Shown here piece after piece: positions 34,920-43,290 of a DNA stretch of 64,000 nucleotides; the stretch's first letter is position 1, and the number at the start of each line of letters is the position of its first letter. The notes below the pieces were generated by a model. The model saw only the letters and a program-made list of their open reading frames with translations, had not been told where the DNA came from and ran no database searches. This DNA comes from Pseudophaeobacter sp965641885 (lineage in GTDB: Bacteria > Pseudomonadota > Alphaproteobacteria > Rhodobacterales > Rhodobacteraceae): assembly GCA_965641885.1 (NCBI GenBank), contig OZ282574.1:3224001-3288000 (forward strand), given 5' to 3'. The translations under genes were made by a program, and so were the position numbers.

Positions 34920-35485
34920 TTGGGCGTCTCTCCTGTCTCAGGCGTCCGCAGATTGCTTGCGGCACGCATGGTGAATTCAATCGCAGCAACAGTCACACCC
35001 AACAGGATCATTGCGCGAAAGGGCCATGTCGGCAGTGTCGCGATACCGGTGACACCGATAAATTCGCCAGAGCTGAAGTCTTTTTCAAAAATCCGAAGCG
35101 TTGACCACGCGATTAAGCCCAGCATGAAAGCTCCGACAAGATCAAACAGGGCCGCCACCAGACCTCCCAGTCTGGGAAAGCGCCGTCTGAAAGCCGGTAA
35201 GAAAATTTCGGTCCGCGCCAGCCGGTCGGCCCGCACTGTCGTTGCAAGTTGCAGATAGACGATCATGACCAGCACCAATGCCCCGAGTTCAGATACCAGG
35301 GGCAAAGAGGCGCCAAGCAGGTTCCGGAACACGATATCTGCGCAAATGATGATCATCAGAACGCCAATCATCAGTGTTCCGATAACTGCAAGCCCCTCCA
35401 CGACACGTGACCAGATGCGCACAATACCGTGGCTGCCGTGCCCGCGCGATACGCGGGCACTGTTCAGGTTGTTTTCAGTTTTCAC
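34916..35485 (-). CDS. dctQ: TRAP transporter small permease subunit (DctQ type)
   Basis: The 189-residue protein has four hydrophobic helices starting near residues 32, 62, 110 and 145, with the DctQ pattern LGALVLVMIVYLQLATTVRADRLARTEIF. It partners the DctM subunit. A 9-bp stem-loop lies in its first codons (35438-35460), 38 bases after the dctP stop. Confidence 0.9.
   Translation of the reverse strand: MKTENNLNSARVSRGHGSHGIVRIWSRVVEGLAVIGTLMIGVLMIIICADIVFRNLLGASLPLVSELGALVLVMIVYLQLATTVRADRLARTEIFLPAFRRRFPRLGGLVAALFDLVGAFMLGLIAWSTLRIFEKDFSSGEFIGVTGIATLPTWPFRAMILLGVTVAAIEFTMRAASNLRTPETGETPK
35438..35460 (-). promoter_or_regulatory. Hairpin at the dctP/dctQ junction, inside the dctQ start region
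   Basis: gtgcccgcg/cgcgggcac form a perfect 9-bp stem with a 5-base loop just downstream of the dctP stop and within codons 9-16 of dctQ. It could limit dctQM translation or protect the dctP mRNA end. Confidence 0.5.
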
Positions 35486-35497
35486 GGGTCCGGACCG

Positions 35498-36568
35498 TTA
35501 CTTGTCCCAGTCACGCGCAGGGGTTTCACCCGCAGCACGCAACCCGTTCATGTACTCCGCCAAGAACTCTGTTCCCGCAGCGCCCTGCTTATCCACAGCC
35601 GCCGCCCACTCGCCAGCCAGATCAGGCAGCATATCGACCCAGGCTTGACGTTCGCCAGCAGGCATTGAGACGATCGTCACGGGAGGCGACTGCTCCGCGC
35701 CTTTCGACACCATAATGTTCATCATCAGCTCGTGGCGGTCGACCATATCCTGGCCGTGGCTTTCGGTGTAATAGGCACCGGCCTCAACCATGGCGTTCTG
35801 CACTGGCTCGGGCAGGCTGTCCCATGTGTCGCGGTTGATTGCCACAGCACCCGAAAACGCCGCACCAGCATCAAAGCGGTTGATGTAGGGGGCCACCTCG
35901 TACAGCTTGATCGGCATCGCACCTAGCGCCAGCGTCAAAGCGCCGTCAGATACACCCGTCTGAACATCTGTGTAGAATGTGGTCAAAGCCCCATCGACAG
36001 CATTGGCCCCCGTGCCGCGCAGCCAGCTGCCCAAAACACCGGGAGCAGAAAGCTTCATCCCGTTGATGTCCGCAATACCTGTCAGCGGCTCTTTGGTGTA
36101 GATGTCGTACAGATCTGTCGCCGTCAGTCCAAGAACTTTGAGGTTATGATCTTCCCATTCGGCGCGAAAGCCCTCGTTTGTTTCCAACAGCTTTTCCATG
36201 ACGTCCAGCAAAACCGGGGGGTTCGCCGTGGCAAAGGGTGTATTCGTCGAGACCTGGCTCAGCGGCAGCTGCGCGGCTTCCAGAAATGAGAAAACCCAAC
36301 CAATATCGGTGATGCCCTCTTCGACCGAACTCAACGTTGCATTTGCTTTGTAAAGCGTGCCGCCAAAGGCTTCGTTCCAGGCGATTTCATAGTCGCCGCT
36401 TGCAGCAAGGATTTCATCCGTACGCGCCATGAAATGCGTCTGGATCATGCCGACCCATGGCACAACGGTCGGGTGGCTCGAGGCCACCGTCAGATTAATT
36501 GTCTCCTGCGCCAGCAACGCCGCAGGAAAGGCTATCGCCGCCGTCATTGTTCCTAGAAAAGTTCTCAT
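35498..36568 (-). CDS. dctP: TRAP transporter solute-binding protein (DctP type)
   Basis: The 356-residue periplasmic receptor has a signal peptide (MRTFLGTMTAAIAFPAALLAQ) and a DctP fold including NGMKLSAPGVLGSWLRGTGA in the ligand-arginine region, where the usual arginine-containing strand (IRxxG) is changed to MKLSAPG. gagggagg precedes the ATG at 36568; an upstream ATG at 36601 is rejected. It lies 19 bases after the YciI gene in the leftward operon and should bind the cluster substrate. Confidence 0.92.
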   Translation of the reverse strand: MRTFLGTMTAAIAFPAALLAQETINLTVASSHPTVVPWVGMIQTHFMARTDEILAASGDYEIAWNEAFGGTLYKANATLSSVEEGITDIGWVFSFLEAAQLPLSQVSTNTPFATANPPVLLDVMEKLLETNEGFRAEWEDHNLKVLGLTATDLYDIYTKEPLTGIADINGMKLSAPGVLGSWLRGTGANAVDGALTTFYTDVQTGVSDGALTLALGAMPIKLYEVAPYINRFDAGAAFSGAVAINRDTWDSLPEPVQNAMVEAGAYYTESHGQDMVDRHELMMNIMVSKGAEQSPPVTIVSMPAGERQAWVDMLPDLAGEWAAAVDKQGAAGTEFLAEYMNGLRAAGETPARDWDK

Positions 36569-36587
36569 CGTTTTCCTCCCTCGATGT

Positions 36588-36992
36588 TCAGTTGATTTCA
36601 AAAGTTTGCGTCGAGTAGTTCAGACGCACGCTCACTGAGCCTTTGTTGATCATCCACGGTCGCACCGTGAAACTACGGGCGCCGCTTTGATGCATTGGGT
36701 CGCGTTCTGCGATGGCAATGGCCTCGGCGCGTGAACTGGCACGTATCACGACCATGCCTTCGCCCTCCCAATGATCTTCGTCGTCGGTCCACAAAGGTCC
36801 GGCCGCGTACAAGATGCCTTCTTTTTCTAGCCCGACCTGAAATTCCAGGTGCGCCACAAGATTGGCAAAGACCGCACCTAGCCCATCAGTCGGCGTGGTA
36901 AAGACCGCGTAGAGCTGCTGTTGCAGCATCCCACTGCTGGCTTCGCGCACATCCGCAGCTGGCACCGCTTTGGGGTTATCCACCTCACTCAT
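36588..36992 (-). CDS. YciI-like protein
   Basis: A 134-residue protein whose core (QQQLYAVFTTPTDGLG, HLEFQVGLEKEGILYAAGPLW, MVVIRASSRAEAIAIAERDPMHQSGARSFTVRPW) follows the YciI/muconolactone-isomerase-like ferredoxin fold: an early His, a central AGP turn and a final DP.... region. Members act as small isomerases, decarboxylases or dehalogenase-like enzymes on ring-cleavage products. aagggagg precedes the ATG at 36992. It lies between the CoA-transferase and dctP genes, so a catabolic enzyme role is plausible. Confidence 0.82.
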   Translation of the reverse strand: MSEVDNPKAVPAADVREASSGMLQQQLYAVFTTPTDGLGAVFANLVAHLEFQVGLEKEGILYAAGPLWTDDEDHWEGEGMVVIRASSRAEAIAIAERDPMHQSGARSFTVRPWMINKGSVSVRLNYSTQTFEIN

Positions 36993-37023
36993 TTTGTCGC
37001 TCCTCCCTTGTCGCGAATTGTTT

Positions 37024-38172
37024 TCAGCAGGCTTTGTTATCCCGGTGCAGTTCGGCCCGGATTTCATCGCCATGCTCATCAAGCGTCGGTGGCGGCAGAA
37101 CCTCATATTCGGGCGTGTCATCAAAGCTGTAAGGCGGGCGCACTGTGGTAAAGCTGCCCATCTCGGGATGCTCTGACGTGACCGCAATCCGCAGATGCTT
37201 TGCCTGGGGATCTTCGAGCGCCTCATCCGCATCATAGGCCGGCGAATGCGGAACCTCTGCCGCCTCCAGACGCGTGCACCAGATGTCGCGCGTTGCAGAC
37301 TTAAAGACTGGCGTCATGATCTCGATTAACTCGTCCTGGTGCTTGATCCGCTCCAACCGCTCAGCAAATCGCGGGTCATCCTTCAGCGCCTCCTGCCCTG
37401 TTGCAGACAGGAAGCCTTCCCAGAATTTGGTTGGCGACGACAAATGGATCGCAATCCATTTTCCATCGCTGCACTCGAATGTGTAACTTTGCGAGACAAC
37501 CGGACGCGACAGCGGGCCCATCACCTCGCCTGCGGAATAATGGTGCGTAAAGCTATCGAGATTGAAATGCGTCATCGCTTCCAGCATCGAGATATCCAGC
37601 CTGCGCCCTTTGCCGGAACTGCCGCGCTCAATTAAGGCCGCCATGATCCCCATCGCGGCGTATTGGCCCGTCACGGAATCCGCAATCGCAGGGCCGATAA
37701 CCCGCGGATTGGTTGGCGGCGTCAACAGTCGCAAATACCCGCTCGCGGCCTGTGCAACCGTGTCATAGGCAGGACGGTCGCGATAGGGACCGGATTTGCC
37801 AAAGCCCGAAATCGCGCAATAGATCAAAGATGGATTGATCTTGCGCAGTTCCTCATCTCCGGCCCCCAGTTTTTCCGCAACACCGGGGCGGAAGTTCTGG
37901 ATAAACACATCCGCCGAGGCGATCAGGTCGCGAAACGTCGCCCCATCGACGGACTGCTTTGTGTCCAGCGCAATTGATCGCTTGTTGCGGTTGTATGTCT
38001 GATAGTGCGGCGAATAGAGCCCGCCCTTGAAGGCACGGAACGGATCGCCCTGACCGGGGCGTTCGACCTTAATGACATCCGCACCAAGGTCGGCCAAATG
38101 CATCGAAGCCGCTGGGCCGGTGATGTATGTCCCCATCTCGATCACGCGGATATTGTTCAGAATTTTGACCAT
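37024..38172 (-). CDS. CaiB/BaiF (family III) CoA transferase
   Basis: The 382-residue enzyme opens with VIEMGTYITGPAASMHLADLGADVIKVE and includes the family catalytic aspartate at about residue 137 (RPAYDTVAQAASG), plus NKRSIALDTK and SGFGKSGPYRDRP. It moves CoA between carboxylic acids without ATP. The start at 38172 is 10 bases after the lyase-like gene stop; a longer frame to 38301 overlaps that gene and is rejected. Together with the lyase-like protein it could make and then split a CoA ester of a tricarboxylate-like intermediate. Confidence 0.92.
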   Translation of the reverse strand: MVKILNNIRVIEMGTYITGPAASMHLADLGADVIKVERPGQGDPFRAFKGGLYSPHYQTYNRNKRSIALDTKQSVDGATFRDLIASADVFIQNFRPGVAEKLGAGDEELRKINPSLIYCAISGFGKSGPYRDRPAYDTVAQAASGYLRLLTPPTNPRVIGPAIADSVTGQYAAMGIMAALIERGSSGKGRRLDISMLEAMTHFNLDSFTHHYSAGEVMGPLSRPVVSQSYTFECSDGKWIAIHLSSPTKFWEGFLSATGQEALKDDPRFAERLERIKHQDELIEIMTPVFKSATRDIWCTRLEAAEVPHSPAYDADEALEDPQAKHLRIAVTSEHPEMGSFTTVRPPYSFDDTPEYEVLPPPTLDEHGDEIRAELHRDNKAC

Positions 38173-38182
38173 AATGCCCGCC

Positions 38183-38992
38183 TCAGGAGTTTGAACTGGA
38201 GGGTTTCGATGCCGCGCCATCGTATGAAATGGCCACATCGGCCTGATGTGACATGATGAACCCGATGGAGCGCAGTGATTCTTCGTAAAGATGCGCCGCA
38301 AGACCAGCTGTGCGCGCCAGAAGCGGGACGGCCTTCAGGGCCTCCAACGGCCAGCCTGCATCAAGGATCACAGCCGGTATTGCACCGGACACGTTGATTG
38401 GCAGCGGTCTGTTGATGATCCCCGGCGCATGTTTGGCCAGCACGCGGAGTGTTTCCACATACTGTCCCGACACCCCCAGCTCGTCTGCAATATCCAGCAA
38501 TTTGATTGCACGCGGATCACCCTCACTGTGTTGCGGATGGCCCAGACCCGGGACTTTCTTACGCGCCGCCTTCAGCTCGTTAAGGCTTGCGATGACTGCG
38601 GTCTCAAGGTCGCAGCCATCGCTGTCTGCCTTTGCCATCACCTGCGCCAGATATTGCCCGGACACCTCGGTGCTGCCCGCCACAACAGAGCCCATGCCCA
38701 ACAGGCCTGCAGCCATCGCGCCCTGCCATGCCTCGGGGCCTGCCGCCAATGTCATGCGCGCGGCCTGAACGCTGGGCACCAACCCGTGCTCCGCTATTGC
38801 GACAAGACAGGCATCAAGCATCTTGCGTTGCGCAGATGTTGGTTTCTGACCGATTACCAGCAGCCAGAAGTAGTCACTGAAATCAATCTGACCAATCAAA
38901 TCATCGCACAGGTCATACCCCCGGACCGTGATCGTGTCGGCGTCCGATGTCGCGATTGCCGTTAAAGCCTGATTTTGCTTGCCTATTCGCAT
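38183..38992 (-). CDS. Citrate-synthase-fold protein, citryl-CoA-lyase-like
   Basis: The 269-residue protein is a short citrate-synthase-family member. It keeps the GLGHPQHSEGDPRA motif (second active-site His and the DPR arginine, about residues 150-161). The first catalytic His, normally in a PLHGG loop, is replaced (LLGMGSVVAGSTE, residues 98-109), as in citryl-CoA lyases and the C-terminal part of ATP-citrate lyase. It more likely cleaves than makes a C-C bond in a CoA ester. It is the first gene of the leftward operon and is divergent from iclR. Confidence 0.83.
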   Translation of the reverse strand: MRIGKQNQALTAIATSDADTITVRGYDLCDDLIGQIDFSDYFWLLVIGQKPTSAQRKMLDACLVAIAEHGLVPSVQAARMTLAAGPEAWQGAMAAGLLGMGSVVAGSTEVSGQYLAQVMAKADSDGCDLETAVIASLNELKAARKKVPGLGHPQHSEGDPRAIKLLDIADELGVSGQYVETLRVLAKHAPGIINRPLPINVSGAIPAVILDAGWPLEALKAVPLLARTAGLAAHLYEESLRSIGFIMSHQADVAISYDGAASKPSSSNS

Positions 38993-39005
38993 TTCGCTTC
39001 CTCTT

Positions 39006-39022
39006 TTTTCGCATACCGAAAA
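39006..39022. promoter_or_regulatory. Inverted repeat between the divergent catabolic operons
   Basis: ttttcg-catac-cgaaaa is a perfect 6+5+6 dyad, 14 bases upstream of the lyase-like gene and 134 bases upstream of iclR. A related half-site, ccgaaag, lies 20 bases away. It is the best candidate site for the adjacent IclR protein. Confidence 0.5.
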
Positions 39023-39155
39023 TAATTTCTCTTGCCGAAAGAATTGCAGCGAATTATGGTTTCGTCAAGCTCGGTGTTTTTTGCCATTGTCACGGCAGAT
39101 CAGTGGAGATGGAAAAGGGAGCCGCAAATGAAACGGAATTTGAACAGGGTGCAGC

Positions 39156-40028
39156 ATGCATGAGCCCGGAAAAGAACTCGGCAAAGGTCATGGCGAAGCG
39201 GCGTCTAAATCGACGGTAAAGACCAGCAAGAACGCGCTTGAAAAACCAGCCGAATTTGTCGAAGCGCTGGCCAAAGGTCTCGCGATTATCGAAAGTTTTG
39301 ATGTCTCCAGTCCCGAAATGACCCTGAGCGAAGTCGCCCGCAAGGTTGGCCTAAGCCCGGCGGCGGCACGGCGCAGCCTGATAACGCTCAAGACACTGGG
39401 CTATGTCGGGCAGAACAACAAAAGCTTTCACCTGCGCCCCAAGATCATGACCTTGGGCTCTGCGTTCTACTACTCGGCTCGAATCGATGAGGTGCTGCAG
39501 CCTTTCCTGCGCGATTTGGTGGCAAAGTTCGGTGACGCCTCGTCTGTTGGCACCCTTGATGGCAAGGATGTGATCTACATTGCCCACAGCTCTGTGCAAC
39601 GTGCGCGCCGTGCTGCTGCGGTTGTTGGGGCCCGCTATCCGGCCTATGCCACCTCGCTTGGCCGCGTCTTGCTTGCCGGTCTTCCAGAGGCTGAACTTGA
39701 CGCCTATTTTGACGACCTCATGATTGAGCCGCTCACCTCCAAGACAATCACCGATCCCCTGGCATTGCGTGCAGAAATAGAGGCGGTCCGCGCGGCGCAT
39801 TATTCAACAACCGTGGATCAGCTTGACTATGGCATCACCGCCCTGGCTGTCCCAATCCGCGCTGTGGATGGCCGGACAATCGCCGCCCTGAATACCTCAG
39901 GTTACAGCGGCATGATTGATGCCGACTATTTGATCAACGAACGGCTTCCGCAAATGCGAGCCGTCGCATCCAGCATTGCTCAGGCCCTCACGCGCTATCC
40001 GGCGCTGGCGTCCGTTATCGGGCAATAG
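39156..40028 (+). CDS. IclR-family transcriptional regulator
   Basis: The 290-residue protein has an N-terminal winged helix (about residues 35-95: FVEALAKGLAIIESFDV, MTLSEVARKVGLSPAAARRSL, LGYVGQ) and the IclR effector domain ending RLPQMRAVASSIAQAL. The PcaR/PobR-like pattern (R.RRAAAVVGARYPAYATSLGRVLLAGL) is typical of regulators of aromatic-acid catabolism. It starts the rightward half of the cluster and is divergent from the leftward operon, so it should control both. Confidence 0.93.
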   Translation: MHEPGKELGKGHGEAASKSTVKTSKNALEKPAEFVEALAKGLAIIESFDVSSPEMTLSEVARKVGLSPAAARRSLITLKTLGYVGQNNKSFHLRPKIMTLGSAFYYSARIDEVLQPFLRDLVAKFGDASSVGTLDGKDVIYIAHSSVQRARRAAAVVGARYPAYATSLGRVLLAGLPEAELDAYFDDLMIEPLTSKTITDPLALRAEIEAVRAAHYSTTVDQLDYGITALAVPIRAVDGRTIAALNTSGYSGMIDADYLINERLPQMRAVASSIAQALTRYPALASVIGQ

Positions 40029-40056
40029 AAAAGGCACTTCAGGAGGGGAAACCAAG

Positions 40057-41568
40057 ATGTGTAGACTGTGCGATCCGAAAAAACCCCAGTTGCCCTGCCC
40101 CACGCGGCGCGACTTTCTTAAGGCAAGCGCCGCGGCCGGTGTTGCTGGCACTGTCGGCATTTCAATTGCAGGCACAGCGCATGCACAACAGGCAGTCGCC
40201 GCAACACTGCCAGATGGTATCGGCGCACCCGGTCGGCGCGTGCTGATCAAAGGCGGATCAGTTATGTCGATGGACGATGCGGTGGGCAACTTTGCCACTG
40301 GCGACGTTCTGATTGATGGCAAGAACATCGTCGCCGTCGGCGCCAAAATTGACGCGCCCGACGCTGCGGTGATTGATGCCGCAGGCAAGGTCGTCATGCC
40401 CGGATTTGTCGACACACACCACCACCAGTTTGAAACCGCATTGCGCAGCCAACTGTCCAACGGCATTCTGGTGAATGATGGCCGCCCGGCAACTGCGTCC
40501 AACTACTACGAGACAATCCTGCAGGGCTTCTCGATGCACTACCGCCCCGAGGACGTCTATATTAACGAGCTGTTCGGCGGTATCGCCCAGCTGGATGCCG
40601 GCGTGACAACTGTTATGGACGTCAGCCAAATCCACCATTCACCAGAACATTCTGACGCCGCCATTGAAGGTCTACGCGATGCGGGCCGGCGTGGCGTGTT
40701 TGGTTACTTCGAAGGCTGGGGCGAGCGCGCCAAATATCCCGCAGATGCCGCGCGCATCAAAGAGCAGTATTTCTCGTCTGATGACCAGCTGACCACCATG
40801 GTCATGGGCGGCGAAATTTATCTGCCCGGCTATGAAGCCGCCTGGAAGATCGGTCGCGAACTGGGCCTGCCAATCGCGCTGCACGTCGTTGGCACCTTTG
40901 GAATGCAGCCAACCTTTGATGCATTGGGCGCTGCTGGCATGTTCGGCGACGACAATATTTTCATCCACATGACTGGAATGTCTGATGATGGCTGGAAATA
41001 CGCGCAGGACGCCGGGGCGCATATCTCGCTTTCGGTCCCCATCGAGATGCACATGCGTCACGGCACGCCACCTATCCAAAAAGCCATCGACATGGGCATG
41101 TCCACGTCTTTGTCGACGGACGTAGAATGCACCATGACGGCGGATTTCTTCACCCAGATGCGCAGTTTGATCACGCTGCAACGTATGTTCGCCAACGAAA
41201 AGGCGCTGTCTGGTCAGGACTATCCCGAACTCATGCACTGTATGCAGGCCATCCGCCACGCCACTATGGGCGGTGCTGAAGGTCTGAAACTGGATCACAA
41301 GGTCGGCTCACTGACGCCGGGCAAAGAGGCTGACATCATTCTGCTGGACGGCGAAGCCCTCAACGTCGCACCGCTGAACAATGTCCCCGGTGCCGTCGTG
41401 ACCCTGATGGAGCGTAGCAATGTCGATACAGTCATTGTCGCCGGTCAGGTGAAGAAATTCAAAGGCCAGATGCTGGGCTTTGACATCGAACGCCTGCGGG
41501 GTGAGCTGGAAACAAGCCGGGACTATCTGTTTGAAGCCGCGGGCGTCGAACGCGACCTTTTTGCCTGA
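40057..41568 (+). CDS. Tat-exported amidohydrolase (cytosine deaminase/TRZ-ATZ type)
   Basis: The 503-residue protein begins with a twin-arginine signal (TRRDFLKASAAAG, R17-R18, then a hydrophobic stretch ending AHAQQ), so the folded enzyme acts in the periplasm. The metal site is complete: HxH at 121/123 (GFVDTHHHQFE), H276 (ALHVVG), H304 (FIHMTGMSDDGW) and D355 (STDVECTM). Family members hydrolyse C-N, C-Cl or ring amide bonds. aggaggggaaa precedes the start. Export suggests it trims a compound before TRAP import. It lies between iclR and the dioxygenase genes. Confidence 0.9.
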   Translation: MCRLCDPKKPQLPCPTRRDFLKASAAAGVAGTVGISIAGTAHAQQAVAATLPDGIGAPGRRVLIKGGSVMSMDDAVGNFATGDVLIDGKNIVAVGAKIDAPDAAVIDAAGKVVMPGFVDTHHHQFETALRSQLSNGILVNDGRPATASNYYETILQGFSMHYRPEDVYINELFGGIAQLDAGVTTVMDVSQIHHSPEHSDAAIEGLRDAGRRGVFGYFEGWGERAKYPADAARIKEQYFSSDDQLTTMVMGGEIYLPGYEAAWKIGRELGLPIALHVVGTFGMQPTFDALGAAGMFGDDNIFIHMTGMSDDGWKYAQDAGAHISLSVPIEMHMRHGTPPIQKAIDMGMSTSLSTDVECTMTADFFTQMRSLITLQRMFANEKALSGQDYPELMHCMQAIRHATMGGAEGLKLDHKVGSLTPGKEADIILLDGEALNVAPLNNVPGAVVTLMERSNVDTVIVAGQVKKFKGQMLGFDIERLRGELETSRDYLFEAAGVERDLFA

Positions 41569-41653
41569 AGCGCGACTGCCCCGGCAGCGTGCTGCGGGGG
41601 CGCCTTATGAACAGGCCCCGCCTGGGCCAGCCCATTGATGAAGGAGTGAGAAT

Positions 41654-42514
41654 TTGGCTCAGCTAGTTGCCACCTTGGCCTCGACCCACCACCCGTTTTA
41701 CCTCAAAGCGACGACGATGCCGCCAGAACAGCAAATGCCGCAGGCGGCAGAGTGGAAACGCAAGATTGAAGCCTATCGTGAAACACTGGAGCGCACCAAA
41801 CCGGATATTCTGGTGATGATCGGCTCCGATCACTTTCACCAGATATTTTTGGACAACTGCCCCCAGTTCCTGATCGGCAAGGCACCGCGCTATGACGCGA
41901 CATTCTACAATGAAGAACGTGAATTCGGCATTCCGAAATACGTGCTGGAAGGCGACGAAGACATGTCCGGCTTCATGCACCAGAACCTGATGGACCAGGA
42001 CTTTGACTTTGCCTTTTCCAACGAGTTGAAGATCGACCATTCGATCATCTGCCCAATCATCACCGTGCGCCCGGACAATGATTTGCCCGTCGTGCCAATC
42101 TACACAAACATATTTGCGCCGCCCCTGCCCTCGCCAAAGCGGTTCTATAATCTGGGCCGCGCAATCCGCAAAGCGATTGACGCCTATCCGTCGGACAAGC
42201 GTGTTGCCGCCATCGGCACAGGCCACCTGTCGTTAGAATTGGGCGGGCCGCGCCAATTCATGGAAACCGGACCGGACCCTGAATTTGACCGTCAGGCGAT
42301 CGAGTGGCTGCGCAACGGTGATATCGACGCGATCCTTGCCAATGTCGATCACGAAAGCATGGCAAAAAGCGGCAACGCCACCCACGGCTTCCTGAACTTC
42401 ATCCTGATGTTGGGTGTGGCCGGACCCGAAGGCGCGGATTACGTCGACAACCTTGATTTGTTTCACACTATGGAAGCCTACTTTACCTGGTATCCAAAGG
42501 AGACCGCAGCATGA
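41654..42514 (+). CDS. LigB-type extradiol dioxygenase catalytic subunit
   Basis: The 286-residue protein matches the class III extradiol dioxygenase fold. Candidate iron ligands are H12 (STHHPF), H60 (GSDHFHQ) and a late Glu near residue 234 (DHESM); the acid-base histidine is H191 (IGTGHLSLELGG), with H129 in DHSIICP. It should open a catechol-like or related ring with O2. The start is TTG at 41654, with aaggag about 8 bases upstream. It overlaps the small-subunit gene by four bases, as in two-subunit protocatechuate 4,5-dioxygenases. The substrate is unknown. Confidence 0.88.
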   Translation: MAQLVATLASTHHPFYLKATTMPPEQQMPQAAEWKRKIEAYRETLERTKPDILVMIGSDHFHQIFLDNCPQFLIGKAPRYDATFYNEEREFGIPKYVLEGDEDMSGFMHQNLMDQDFDFAFSNELKIDHSIICPIITVRPDNDLPVVPIYTNIFAPPLPSPKRFYNLGRAIRKAIDAYPSDKRVAAIGTGHLSLELGGPRQFMETGPDPEFDRQAIEWLRNGDIDAILANVDHESMAKSGNATHGFLNFILMLGVAGPEGADYVDNLDLFHTMEAYFTWYPKETAA

Positions 42515-42876
42515 GCAAGTATTACGTCAACAAATTCCTGTTCACCGTGGATCGCGACCCCGAATACCTCAAGCGCTACACTGACGATCCGCACACTTTC
42601 GTCGTTACATGGGAGCAATCCATCGGGCCGCGCATAAGCGACGCAGAAATGTCGACCGTAAACGGCTTCACTCAAGCAGAGCGCGACGCACTGATCAATC
42701 ACGACTATGTCGCGCTCTTTGAGATGGGCGCGCATTTCTTCCTGAACCTGACACTTTTCATCGGCATCTATGATGAGCCATACATGGAGAAAAGCGGCCC
42801 CCTGGCGTTCCAAAAGGAGTTTGCAGCCAAATTGCAGCACTGGGTTGGTAAGGACTATCCATCTGTCGCGACATGA
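42511..42876 (+). CDS. LigA-type small subunit of extradiol dioxygenase
   Basis: The 121-residue protein is like LigA: an all-helical small subunit with the pattern ERDALINHDYVALFEMGAHF followed by a hydrophobic helix and a final helix. It caps the active site of the LigB-type subunit encoded just upstream (ATGA overlap). Its end marks the end of the rightward operon. Confidence 0.85.
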   Translation: MSKYYVNKFLFTVDRDPEYLKRYTDDPHTFVVTWEQSIGPRISDAEMSTVNGFTQAERDALINHDYVALFEMGAHFFLNLTLFIGIYDEPYMEKSGPLAFQKEFAAKLQHWVGKDYPSVAT

Positions 42877-43263
42877 ACGCGCTCATGACAGACAATAATT
42901 CGTCTTAGCCAGAGGCTGGCGCCCAGAGTCCGGGACCATGTGCGTGGGGCCAGTGGATGAGGCCATGTGGATGGCGCCAAGCGGATGCGCAAGGCCCCAC
43001 TGCAACCGCAGGATGTCGGCATAAATCGCGAGCCGCACAGTTAACGTGGCGGTCAACGGTTTGCCAGGAGGGCAATGGGAACGGGCCGATGCAAGCAAGA
43101 TTCGCGGCTCAACCACTGTGACTTTGGTCCCGCACCCCAAAATATGCGGAATGACGTTCCGTTCTGCGGTATTGGAAGATACTAATCGACTCCCTAGTCT
43201 GGCACAGAGAACGTCGGCTACACTCTGAGAAGGCGCAGTCGGCATTTTCCTTGGGAGGGGAAC
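42877..43263. other. Intergenic region before the second CoA-ligase operon
   Basis: No gene is seen between the ligA-like stop and the ligase leader. The last part carries an IclR-type operator (43157-43171) listed separately and a strong ribosome-site-like gggagggg at 43253-43260. Confidence 0.5.
43157..43171. promoter_or_regulatory. Probable IclR operator upstream of the ligase operon
   Basis: ttccgt-tct-gcggta is a 15-base imperfect dyad matching ttccgc-act-gcggaa at 55533 and ttccgc-tat-gcagaa at 59013. It and the 59013 site also share an atgcgga element 13 bases upstream and the acg just before. It lies about 115 bases upstream of the ligase start. Confidence 0.6.
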
Positions 43264-43290
43264 ATGTATCTATTTCCAGAGCTGCAATGA
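43264..43290 (+). CDS. Possible 8-residue leader peptide coupled to the CoA ligase
   Basis: An ATG at 43264 follows gggaggggaac and encodes MYLFPELQ. Its TGA stop (43288-43290) overlaps the ligase ATG (43287) as ATGA. The ligase start has no good ribosome site of its own, so this short frame may deliver ribosomes to it. Confidence 0.4.
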   Translation: MYLFPELQ

